This document shows, one piece after another, positions 1 through 5,826 of a DNA stretch of 21,359 bases. The notes beneath the pieces were generated by a model. That model was not told where the DNA came from. It did no database searches and saw only the letters and a list, made by a program, of their open reading frames with translations. Within the stretch, counting starts at the first letter, position 1, and each line of letters starts with the position of its first letter. A program made the position numbers and the translations under genes. This stretch comes from a virus, in IMG/VR virus record IMGVR_UViG_3300017751_000297, positions 1 to 21,359 of that record; one strand, given 5' to 3'.

Positions 1-1
1 A

Positions 2-1408
2 AGATCTGATTGGAGCGGTGATTTATCCGATGAACAGTTGGATTACGCTGCTAATGATGTCGTCGCTTTGATGCAGTTAGACGAAATACTTGATCACAGA
101 ATAGGTAGAGACAGACTTAGAGGTGCTTATCGTTTGGAATGCGATGCGCTTCCTGCTATGGCTCAGATGTGGCGCACTGGTTTACCCTGGAACGCCGCTA
201 ATCTGCAGCAACGCAAGGAAGATTATCAGGTAGATATAAAAGCCCTAGAGAAAGACTTTATCCTTCAGTTGGATCATGCCCTTCCTGAAGATAAGAAACT
301 ACCAAGAGATGAGGATGGCAGTTTTAATCTACGCGCCAAGGATGAAGGCAAACTTCGCGATAACACTAAAAGGTACAAAGGGTTTAATCTCAACAGCCCA
401 AAACAGTTACTGGAAAAGTTGACTGACCTTTTAAATGAAACGCCTAAAGATGCAAACGGTAAACCCAGTGCGTCACGCCAGGTTTTGCGTAGTTATGCCG
501 CAGACCATGAGGTTGTTCAAATTTATTTGGAGTGGAAAAGGGCAGACAAGCGCCGTCAAATGATCAACTCCATTCAAGAAAAGATGGATGGTGACGGTTT
601 TGTACGTGCCAGCTACATGCAGCTTGGTGCGGAGTCCGGGAGGATGTCCTGTATTAAGCCGAACAACCAGCAGATTCCTCGTGACCCACAGTTTCGTGGG
701 TGTGTAGAAGCGCCGGAAGGTTACCTCTTAGTAGACGCTGATTTTGGTCAGATGGAGTTGAGGCTTGCGGCTGCTATTGCAGGTGATGAACGGATGATTT
801 CTGCGTTCCAGCGTGGGGAAGATCTCCATACTGTTACCGCCGAAACTATTGGGTGCAGCAGGCAGATAGCTAAGTCTGCAAACTTTGGTTTGCTTTACGG
901 CTCAGGGGCCAAGGGTTTGCGTAACTACGCCGGTGGATCAGGTATCACCATGACGGTTGAGCGTGCTGGTGAAATCCGCAAAGATTGGCTAAATGCTTTT
1001 TCTGGGATTGCTGAGTGGCAACAGGAAATGGCAAAGGAGTCACAAGAAACTGAAGGGGATAAATGGGCTGAGACCCGGATCCCGGTTTCTGGTATGCGGC
1101 GGTATTTACAGGGTGATATGAACCGGTTGACTGTGAGGTGCAATACACCGATCCAGGGAGCTGGCGCGGCCATTCTTAAATGCGCCCTTGGCAAGCTTTG
1201 GCCCTTGGTGCATGAGGCAGGTGAAGAGACAGTGCGGATTGCAGCCGCAGTGCATGACGAAATTTTGTTGCTGGTGCGTGAAGATGCTGCTGAAGAGTGG
1301 GCCGCTTGCCTAAAACAAGTGATGGAGGAGGCTGAAGCCAAGTGGTTGGGGGACATCCCCGCATTAGCTGAGGTTTCTATCGGTAAAACTTGGATGGAGA
1401 CCCATTGA
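2..1408 (+). CDS. polA: Family A DNA polymerase (Pol I type), 5' end cut by window edge
   Basis: This is the phage replicative DNA polymerase. Residue numbers count from the first full codon at base 2. The frame is open to the left edge, and the TTG at 38 is only an internal codon. The first residues carry the Exo III motif of the 3'-5' proofreading domain (YAAND, about 15-19). The thumb and palm follow, with ESGRMS and PNNQQIPRD, polymerase motif A (DFGQMELR from about 247), motif B (R287, K291, F295, Y299 in RQIAKSANFGLLYG) and motif C (HDE, 418-420). The catalytic aspartates are D247 and D419. F295 sits at the position called 762 in E. coli Pol I, so this is the Phe type. The linker between the HTVTAETIG helix and motif B is about nine residues shorter than in bacterial Pol I, as in T7-like phage enzymes. 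No 5'-3' exonuclease domain is visible, but it could lie outside the window. The family call is very sure. Confidence 0.96.
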   Translation, partial: RSDWSGDLSDEQLDYAANDVVALMQLDEILDHRIGRDRLRGAYRLECDALPAMAQMWRTGLPWNAANLQQRKEDYQVDIKALEKDFILQLDHALPEDKKLPRDEDGSFNLRAKDEGKLRDNTKRYKGFNLNSPKQLLEKLTDLLNETPKDANGKPSASRQVLRSYAADHEVVQIYLEWKRADKRRQMINSIQEKMDGDGFVRASYMQLGAESGRMSCIKPNNQQIPRDPQFRGCVEAPEGYLLVDADFGQMELRLAAAIAGDERMISAFQRGEDLHTVTAETIGCSRQIAKSANFGLLYGSGAKGLRNYAGGSGITMTVERAGEIRKDWLNAFSGIAEWQQEMAKESQETEGDKWAETRIPVSGMRRYLQGDMNRLTVRCNTPIQGAGAAILKCALGKLWPLVHEAGEETVRIAAAVHDEILLLVREDAAEEWAACLKQVMEEAEAKWLGDIPALAEVSIGKTWMETH

Positions 1409-1495
1409 TGACACGTGTTTTTTCCACAACCAAAGGATGGTGTTGTCTAAGTTCTTCGGGGCTAACGTATTACACACATCTAACTGGGGCGATGG

Positions 1496-1699
1496 ATGCC
1501 GCGTACCGGCAGGCAAATAGCGATGGAACGTCTAAACAAAGCAATTCAAACCGCAGTTACGGGTGATTTGCAAAGAGCAGCCATGTTCTTAGAACGTGCC
1601 AGGGAAGTTAGGGCAGGTTGCACAAAACAGCGTGCCCAGTCTCGTCGTGCTCAAACAAATGCGTGGAAAAAGAAGGTCGATTCTCCAGCTACGTGGTAG
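1496..1699 (+). CDS. Small basic hypothetical protein
   Basis: This gene encodes 67 residues, strongly basic, with predicted helices (RLNKAIQTAV, LQRAAMFLERAREV) and a Lys/Arg-rich C-terminal half. I do not recognise the family; the composition would suit a nucleic-acid-binding or DNA-associated protein, but that is a guess. The start at 1496 follows a GGGG run about 6 bases upstream. An in-frame ATG at 1523 (58 residues) is a credible alternative. It lies 87 bases after the polymerase stop and reads in the same direction as the next three small genes, so it probably belongs to the same early transcript. Confidence 0.55.
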   Translation: MPRTGRQIAMERLNKAIQTAVTGDLQRAAMFLERAREVRAGCTKQRAQSRRAQTNAWKKKVDSPATW

Positions 1700-1723
1700 T
1701 GTAGTTGTAGTAGTCTAGAGTTA

Positions 1724-1999
1724 ATGGCTTTACGGCACGGCAACAAAACTTACTTTCAGATATTGCTAGACCCGCATCGAGCTGAGCTGCTGCAGTTTTT
1801 AGCCAAAAAGGAAGAGGTTCGCGCTACTGCGTGGATTCGAGATGTTTTGTATGAGCGTATAGAAGAAGACTGCGGCACTACAACCTATACAGAAGCCCTG
1901 GACAAGGACAAAGCTACTTGGAAGACTTCAATAGAAAATCGTGTAGCGGGTCGAGTGGGCAAAAAGGCAGCTGCAGAACAAAGTACAACTGAGTCTTGA
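1724..1999 (+). CDS. Probable ribbon-helix-helix DNA-binding protein
   Basis: This gene encodes 91 residues. The first 50 have the ribbon-helix-helix pattern: one short beta strand (KTYFQILLD, about 8-16), helix A (about 17-32, HRAELLQFLAKKEEV), a short turn, then helix B starting with a small polar residue (ATAWIRDVLYERIEED, about 34-49). Such proteins bind DNA as dimers with the strand in the major groove and are usually transcriptional regulators. The C-terminal 40 residues are charged and probably disordered. The gene stops one base before the next start codon, so the two are likely translated together. No autoregulatory operator could be picked out upstream. The fold assignment is from pattern only; the target is unknown. 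Confidence 0.7.
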   Translation: MALRHGNKTYFQILLDPHRAELLQFLAKKEEVRATAWIRDVLYERIEEDCGTTTYTEALDKDKATWKTSIENRVAGRVGKKAAAEQSTTES

Positions 2000-2000
2000 C

Positions 2001-2207
2001 ATGAGATACATCCTAAAAACGCACCAGGATGAAGCTCTGTACTTGGCAGCCTTCTACAGAAATCCTAGACAGGTTTGTCTGTTTACCCCTTTCCTAGAGG
2101 ATGCCTGTAGCTATAAAGATGAAAGTATGGCTTTGGACTCTGCACGACACCTTAAAGATCTGTTTGACATTGACGCAGAACTACTGAACTCGCCTGAAAA
2201 TGACTAA
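2001..2207 (+). CDS. Small hypothetical protein
   Basis: This gene encodes 68 residues and is acidic in its second half (EDACSYKDESMALDSARHLKDLFDIDAELL). I do not recognise it. It starts one base after the stop of the ribbon-helix-helix gene and overlaps the next gene by 8 bases, so it sits inside a tightly packed, probably co-translated set. No signal peptide or membrane segment is present, so it is presumably cytoplasmic. Confidence 0.6.
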   Translation: MRYILKTHQDEALYLAAFYRNPRQVCLFTPFLEDACSYKDESMALDSARHLKDLFDIDAELLNSPEND

Positions 2208-2382
2208 TCCGAACTGGACTACAAGACCCCAGGACAATATCGAAGCGGCAAAAGCAAGGGTAGAGGCCACGTTGCATGAGCCTGCTCCAAAACTAACGAC
2301 ACTTGAAAAATCTTTTAGACAGGCTGCTCTACGCCAGAAAGCACGGCGTCCATCAGGGCAATGCGGCCAACGGCCTGCTTAA
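2200..2382 (+). CDS. Small hypothetical protein, last gene of the left plus-strand block
   Basis: This gene encodes 60 residues, mostly helical and basic towards the end (TLEKSFRQAALRQKARR). It overlaps the preceding gene by 8 bases. Its last 68 bases run through the 3' end of the convergent minus-strand gene that ends at 2315. I rate the minus-strand frame as the stronger of the two in the overlap, so the C-terminal part of this protein may be unconstrained or the gene may not be real. No terminator hairpin was found just after it. Confidence 0.42.
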   Translation: MTNPNWTTRPQDNIEAAKARVEATLHEPAPKLTTLEKSFRQAALRQKARRPSGQCGQRPA

Positions 2383-2572
2383 GTAATTTACCCTGATGCC
2401 ACTGTTGACGTGCCATCGCAACACATAGCTGAGATAGGACATCGATGTTGTCGCAGTCTTCTATAGACCTAATGCTGCGCTCTAGTGTCAATTCTTCTTC
2501 AAGGCTTTGTTCCACCACCATCCAATCCATCGTTTCGTTGAATGAGTCGTAAGACTCGCTTTTCGGAGGCAT
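2315..2572 (-). CDS. Small two-helix hypothetical protein
   Basis: This gene encodes 85 residues from the ATG at 2572. The frame is also open to an ATG at 2605, but the later start has an AGGA ribosome-binding site five bases upstream and begins MPPKSESYDSF. The body is two predicted helices joined by a short acidic turn: SLEEELTLERSIRSIEDCD, then about 30 residues including RQQWHQGKLLKQAVGRI. The shape and the opening SLEEE recall NblA, the small adaptor that targets phycobilisomes for degradation, but identity is low and any helical hairpin could look this way. It is the last gene of the minus-strand cassette containing the peptidase, and its 3' end overlaps the convergent plus-strand gene by 68 bases. 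Confidence 0.65.
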   Translation of the reverse strand: MPPKSESYDSFNETMDWMVVEQSLEEELTLERSIRSIEDCDNIDVLSQLCVAMARQQWHQGKLLKQAVGRIALMDAVLSGVEQPV

Positions 2573-2717
2573 AAGGTTCCTCTGTCCTAAACCGAATGTA
2601 ATCATGCACAGCAGGAAATAACCAGTCCTGCACTGGTAAACATGCTTCCCAGTTCAACGGATGCACACAGTTCATCACGACTGTTGTCCAAAACGCCGTG
2701 ATGTAGCCCCAGTTCAT
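2499..2717 (-). CDS. Small hypothetical protein coupled to the C39 peptidase gene
   Basis: This gene encodes 72 residues. Its ATG overlaps the stop codon of the upstream peptidase gene (ATGA), which suggests translational coupling. The first 20 residues are aromatic and hydrophobic (YITAFWTTVVMNCV) but too short to be a confident membrane helix; a Trp-rich stretch and a basic tail follow. The last 74 bases overlap the next gene in another frame on the same strand. Either both frames are used or this one is a long spurious opening. I do not recognise the family. Confidence 0.5.
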   Translation of the reverse strand: MNWGYITAFWTTVVMNCVHPLNWEACLPVQDWLFPAVHDYIRFRTEEPYASEKRVLRLIQRNDGLDGGGTKP

Positions 2718-3451
2718 CGATCAACAAATATGGCCCAGCCGCTTGCTTCTCCTTCTATAGACCAACGTTGATAGAAGGCAGGACGCGACATCTTGATCAG
2801 TTCACCTGATTTCTTGGGGTTATGACCGCCAGTCTCCATATATGGCATACCCATTGGATCCATGGCGATGAAATCATCTTTGTCGTAACCGACAATTACG
2901 CTCCAATGACCACAACCTTCGCTGTCGCACACTGCTGGTTGGCCTTTAGTGAGATCACCTCTATGTAGCCAACCAACCAAGATCGGCCTACCTGCATCAA
3001 TTTCAATTTCAATGTCCTCAACCCTGGCATCCCTGCGAAAATCAGCATCCAAGCCAAGTGATCTCAACGCAGAAACCTGAGCATGGACTGCTGTCGTATC
3101 ACCAAACTTTCGCCGTACATGCCGATAAGCGTCTTGACTTTTTACACCATGGTGGAATGCAACGACCATTGCAGCCGCTGCATCAAAGCATTCTCGATAG
3201 CCGTAGCCAGTCTGGCTGTCTAGCTGGCTGTAATACGGGACTCCGTAAACCTCTTGGTGAATGCCGCTGGTCTTCCAGGTCTGGAACCATTCCGCTTCTT
3301 CATCAAGCAATGCTGGATCGGTAATTGAATCCTCTAACTGCTTGATCGCTGCCATTTGGTGCGGTGTTTCTCGAAACCACTTGAAGAAGGGCAGCAGACT
3401 CAACGACACAACGCTAAACAGCAAAACTACTTGGATAATGCCGTAGAACAT
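2714..3451 (-). CDS. Membrane-anchored C39-like cysteine peptidase
   Basis: This gene encodes 245 residues. A hydrophobic N-terminal segment (about 4-23) followed by basic residues should act as a signal anchor, placing the rest outside the cytoplasmic membrane. The catalytic domain starts near VPYYSQLD (71-78), a typical opening of the peptidase C39-like (papain-fold) family. The apparent triad is C88 in YRECFDA, H182 in CGHWSVIVGYD and D198 in AMDPMG. Family members cleave Gly-Gly leaders or peptide cross-links. Its place among tiny membrane proteins, and the absence of any other lysin in the window, make a role in host wall lysis or envelope processing reasonable, but this is inference. 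The start overlaps the upstream 39-codon gene by 25 bases. The enzyme-family call is firmer than the role. Confidence 0.85.
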   Translation of the reverse strand: MFYGIIQVVLLFSVVSLSLLPFFKWFRETPHQMAAIKQLEDSITDPALLDEEAEWFQTWKTSGIHQEVYGVPYYSQLDSQTGYGYRECFDAAAAMVVAFHHGVKSQDAYRHVRRKFGDTTAVHAQVSALRSLGLDADFRRDARVEDIEIEIDAGRPILVGWLHRGDLTKGQPAVCDSEGCGHWSVIVGYDKDDFIAMDPMGMPYMETGGHNPKKSGELIKMSRPAFYQRWSIEGEASGWAIFVDR

Positions 3452-3546
3452 TGTGAATGACTAGCTGCAAAACCGCTCATAAACATTGCGCCGCTACCAA
3501 ACAGGACAATCAAGACGCTGATCACGACAGCTAATACGGATGGCAT
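3427..3546 (-). CDS. Tiny single-span membrane protein
   Basis: This gene encodes 39 residues, reading MPSVLAVVISVLIVLFGSG at the start, so residues 3-27 form one clear membrane helix with a very short hydrophilic tail. It begins 4 bases after the stop of the preceding 57-codon gene and overlaps the peptidase start by 25 bases, so its position in the cassette looks deliberate. A GAGAAG-like sequence lies about 8 bases upstream of the start. A small holin, antiholin or peptidase partner are possibilities; there is no sequence evidence to choose among them. Confidence 0.62.
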   Translation of the reverse strand: MPSVLAVVISVLIVLFGSGAMFMSGFAASHSQCSTALSK

Positions 3547-3550
3547 GGAA

Positions 3551-3724
3551 CTACTTCTCTACCCTTTCGGCTGGAAAAAGCAGGTTCTTTAAGTACGTGC
3601 AAGCCACATCGTCAAGCTCGTTATCAGTCTGCTCGCTGACTTTGACCAGACAGTCGAGCAACAACTGTTTTACAGCCTTTGATTTGATGAATCCAAACAG
3701 AATTGGCTTTAGTAGTAAAACCAT
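3551..3724 (-). CDS. Small protein with hydrophobic N-terminus, lysis-cassette position
   Basis: This gene encodes 57 residues. The N-terminus MVLLLKPILFGFIKSKAVK is hydrophobic and then basic, followed by an amphipathic helical part ending in LKNLLFPAERVEK. It starts 24 bases after the stop of the upstream gene and stops 4 bases before the next start, in line with the other minus-strand genes here. Small proteins of this kind occur, as far as I remember, beside holin-type genes in marine phages. The length and hydrophobic start would suit a membrane-associated lysis accessory protein, but no function can be assigned from sequence. A plus-strand frame over the same bases is rejected as a shadow. 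Confidence 0.6.
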   Translation of the reverse strand: MVLLLKPILFGFIKSKAVKQLLLDCLVKVSEQTDNELDDVACTYLKNLLFPAERVEK

Positions 3725-3748
3725 GAGATCACTGTGTATGCCAAAATT

Positions 3749-4003
3749 CTAGACCCGGTTTTGGTGGCCCTCAAGCCTGGCGACATTTTGCTCTAGGTCT
3801 GAGATTCGAGCGAATAATTCCTGATCCCTTACGCGCAGATCAGCGTGGAGCACATCCATCCGTGACGCTAAATTATCGACAGCTGAGGTCAAACGCACCA
3901 GGGAATCACGTCCATGCTGGCTTTCGCGGTTGGCTCCTTTGATGCCAGAAGCCGCTACGCCTATTGACGCTCCAGCAACAGCAGCCCAGATTTCAACCAC
4001 CAT
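3749..4003 (-). CDS. Small membrane protein with coiled-coil tail
   Basis: This gene encodes 84 residues. Residues 3-22 (IWAAVAGASIGVAASG) form a small-residue-rich membrane helix. The rest (about 33-80) shows regular hydrophobic spacing typical of a coiled coil: LVRLTSAVDNLASRMDVL, then ELFARISDLEQNVARLEGH. This layout is common in phage lysis cassettes, in small membrane or spanin-like partners. It is the first gene of the minus-strand block; only 23 bases separate its start from the divergent plus-strand gene, and no ribosome-binding site is visible. Function is inferred from layout only. Confidence 0.7.
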   Translation of the reverse strand: MVVEIWAAVAGASIGVAASGIKGANRESQHGRDSLVRLTSAVDNLASRMDVLHADLRVRDQELFARISDLEQNVARLEGHQNRV

Positions 4004-4026
4004 TCGACCAATAGCGTTGTTTCATC

Positions 4027-4296
4027 ATGGCAGAAGAACAGGTTAAGCAAGAACAGGAGCAAGAATCCGAATCAACGCCGTTGGCGGATTTCGTAAAGCT
4101 AGCTGTTCTTACGTGGTCTATTGCAATGCTGACCCTTAATTACTTGGGTCACGTCAAAGCCATGGATCCGACTTTCCCAGCAAGTTTGTTGACTGGGACG
4201 TTGAGTTCCGTAGGAGTCAACATCAAACGCGCCAATGGCAAGAAAAAAGAAGACCCTACAATTAAAGAACAAACCCCTACGTCCAAGCCAAAATGA
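4027..4296 (+). CDS. Small membrane protein, holin candidate
   Basis: This gene encodes 89 residues. The N-terminus is very acidic (EQVKQEQEQESES), followed by a clear membrane segment (about 22-41, DFVKLAVLTWSIAMLTLNYL), a weaker hydrophobic stretch (about 48-65) and a Lys-rich C-terminus. One or two membrane spans with a basic tail, next to a peptidase cassette, suits a holin, the protein that permeabilises the cytoplasmic membrane at lysis. The ATG follows no ribosome-binding site, and the divergent gene starts 23 bases away. The stop overlaps the next start (ATGA). The holin role is inferred from topology and place. Confidence 0.7.
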   Translation: MAEEQVKQEQEQESESTPLADFVKLAVLTWSIAMLTLNYLGHVKAMDPTFPASLLTGTLSSVGVNIKRANGKKKEDPTIKEQTPTSKPK

Positions 4297-4784
4297 GACG
4301 TTTTTTCTTTGTATCCTGCCTAACGTTTTTTGCGGTGAATCCTGCTTCGGCAGATATTCAACATCAAATTCAGTCCTCAATTCAGTTGACTGTAAATGGA
4401 GCAGCCTCCCAAGCAACAAGACTTCCTTCTACCTATAGCGTTTCTGGTTCTGGCATCAATCTGGACACTGTTGGTGGTCTTGGCACCCTTACTGCAGGTT
4501 CAGCTGTTGGTTACACTCCTGCCGCTTACAGCCTTGCTAATGATGGCGACAGCTTTAGCTTTGCAGAAACGTATATCGAAGGAGACGACGCACAAAGCGC
4601 CACCGAATTGACAGATGGCGCTACTGCTGGATTGCCTGCTTTCGGAAGTGTCACGACTACTGCTGCTGGTTCTGCAGGCGACCTTGCTGGAACGATCACA
4701 GGTGGTGGAGTTCTTGAATTGACTCCTGGCGGACCTGGCACAACAGCCACAGGCCAAGTAATTCTTTCAATTACTACGAACTAA
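4293..4784 (+). CDS. Secreted, beta-rich protein of unknown function
   Basis: This gene encodes 163 residues. A standard signal peptide (MRRFFFVSCLTFFAVNPASA, cut after ASA) precedes a mature chain rich in Thr, Ser, Gly and Ala with beta-strand spacing, including SVSGSGINLDTVGG, FSFAETYIEGDD and a C-terminal GQVILSITTN. There are no Cys residues in the mature part. It resembles, from memory, exported proteins encoded by marine cyanophages; virion decoration and host-surface roles are both possible. It is coupled to its neighbours on both sides by ATGA and TAATG overlaps. It shares the pattern F-x-F-x-E-T plus a following acidic or Gly turn with the next gene, so the two may be distant relatives. 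Confidence 0.78.
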   Translation: MRRFFFVSCLTFFAVNPASADIQHQIQSSIQLTVNGAASQATRLPSTYSVSGSGINLDTVGGLGTLTAGSAVGYTPAAYSLANDGDSFSFAETYIEGDDAQSATELTDGATAGLPAFGSVTTTAAGSAGDLAGTITGGGVLELTPGGPGTTATGQVILSITTN

Positions 4785-5179
4785 TGCGCTGGTTTTTGTT
4801 GCTGCTTGCTTTTGCTCCTGCAGCTAATGCAGTCCCTGTAATCCCAAATTTCACACAAGGTTCACTTACGTCCCACACAGAAACAACTAGCAAAGTTTCT
4901 GAAACAATCGTGAGCGATAATTATATGACTGGCTTTCAATATTCTGCGAGTGGCACCAATATCAAACCTGATGATTCTTCAATTAACCCCCCTACTTCTA
5001 GCACTGTTAACGGATGGACTACTTTGGGAGAACGGCCAAACTGGTCAATCGTGGATCAAGGGCAACCGTTTCAGTTCGTAGAAACTTTTCAAGGGCCGGG
5101 GCTATCGTCAAGGACGACAATCCAGAGAGAAACGGAGGTAAAAAGTATCGTCAACTCGGTTTCTGTCTTCTCTCAATAA
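4784..5179 (+). CDS. Secreted protein of unknown function
   Basis: This gene encodes 131 residues. The signal peptide MRWFLLLLAFAPAANA is followed by a Ser/Thr-rich chain of beta character with motifs GWTTLGERPNWSIVDQGQ and FQFVETFQGPG. It begins on the last base of the preceding stop codon (TAATG). The C-terminal half overlaps an alternative frame on the same strand from 5014, but this frame looks like the genuine one through 5179 because the FQFVETF block parallels FSFAETY in the upstream protein. It lacks Cys and membrane segments after the signal. Function is unknown; secretion is well supported. Confidence 0.75.
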   Translation: MRWFLLLLAFAPAANAVPVIPNFTQGSLTSHTETTSKVSETIVSDNYMTGFQYSASGTNIKPDDSSINPPTSSTVNGWTTLGERPNWSIVDQGQPFQFVETFQGPGLSSRTTIQRETEVKSIVNSVSVFSQ

Positions 5180-5826
5180 TCCTTTGCGCTCCAGTGCAGG
5201 CTGAGGGTATTGGAGGTATTTCTGCAACCGCATCTCCAACTGCCACATCGTCTGGGTCAGTAAGCAACCAAGCTGTGCAGATCTTGCAAGGAACAGCAGT
5301 AACCAACAGCTATGGCGGACAGATTCAGTGTCAAGGGCCAACACTAACGACTACGGGTTACGTCAACCGCGCCAAATCATTTGGTCTCCCGTATGAGCCC
5401 TTTTATTGGGATCCTGTTTATGACCTCAGCGATTTAGACGAAGACGGATTGCTTGATAATCCAGGCGACGTGCTGTTCTTTAAAAAAACTAGAACAGGGC
5501 AGAAGGATAACCACAACTGGAACGTTGGTTTATCAATACAAGCCACAATTCCGCTTGATGGTGGATTGCAAGAACGCTGTAAAACCGCAGTAGATACGCA
5601 GCTAAAATTGCAACAACAAGTCCTAGCCAATAGAAGATTGGATTTTGAAGTTTCGCGTCTGAAACATTGTGGAGAGCTGATGCTTAAAGGCATTCGTTTT
5701 GCGCCTAAGTCACCTTTTGCGAAGGTCTGCGCTGACGTAAAAATCAACTACCCAACGCCCCATACACATCCTATTTCCGTCGTGCCCGCTGCAGCTTCCT
5801 CCGCTGCCAAGAAGACTCAACCTTGA
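5014..5826 (+). CDS. Secreted protein of unknown function, start uncertain
   Basis: The open frame from the ATG at 5014 gives 270 residues, but the convincing protein begins near residue 43 with a signal-peptide-like segment (KKYRQLGFCLLSIILCAPVQA, cut after VQA). The mature part has GGISATASPTATSSGSVSNQ and YGGQIQCQGPTL, an acidic Asp-rich stretch (DLSDLDEDGLLDNPGD) that resembles a calcium-binding loop, a helical region with LKLQQQVLANRRLDFEVSRLKHCGE, and paired Cys residues. A strong GGAGGT sits at 5134-5139, where a ribosome-binding site would be needed, but no ATG, GTG or TTG lies in frame after it until 5194, inside the signal region. The first 40 residues overlap the previous gene and are probably not native. 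A hairpin terminator overlaps the stop. Secretion is likely; function is unknown. Confidence 0.72.
   Translation: MDYFGRTAKLVNRGSRATVSVRRNFSRAGAIVKDDNPERNGGKKYRQLGFCLLSIILCAPVQAEGIGGISATASPTATSSGSVSNQAVQILQGTAVTNSYGGQIQCQGPTLTTTGYVNRAKSFGLPYEPFYWDPVYDLSDLDEDGLLDNPGDVLFFKKTRTGQKDNHNWNVGLSIQATIPLDGGLQERCKTAVDTQLKLQQQVLANRRLDFEVSRLKHCGELMLKGIRFAPKSPFAKVCADVKINYPTPHTHPISVVPAAASSAAKKTQP

Noticed and set aside
38-40. TTG as the start of the polymerase
   Set aside because: The frame is open to the left edge, and the residues before it (SGDLSDEQ) continue the Exo III region of the exonuclease domain, so the gene is simply cut by the window.
925-1356. A 143-codon minus-strand frame opposite the polymerase
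   Set aside because: The plus strand holds polymerase motifs B and C in this interval; the antisense frame is Ser- and Pro-rich and has no family pattern.
1408-1566. A 52-codon plus-strand frame overlapping the polymerase stop (ATGA), with Ser/Thr/Cys-rich residues
   Set aside because: There is no ribosome-binding site, the composition is low-complexity (many Ser, Thr, Tyr, Asn), and it overlaps the more protein-like gene at 1496 in another frame. The ATGA overlap alone is weak evidence. Conservation in relatives could revive it.
3540-3752. A 70-codon plus-strand frame
   Set aside because: Its Ser- and Asn-rich translation is typical of a shadow frame, and two compact minus-strand genes occupy the same bases with matching spacing to their neighbours.
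4099-4419. A 106-codon minus-strand frame opposite the holin candidate
   Set aside because: The plus-strand frames have a membrane segment, a signal peptide and coupled stops and starts; the minus frame has none of these and no consistent composition.
4396-4611. A 71-codon plus-strand frame with a hydrophobic stretch inside the first secreted-protein gene
   Set aside because: It lies wholly inside a secreted protein with a good signal peptide and coupled ends. The apparent membrane segment comes from reading a Thr/Gly/Leu-coding region one base out of phase.
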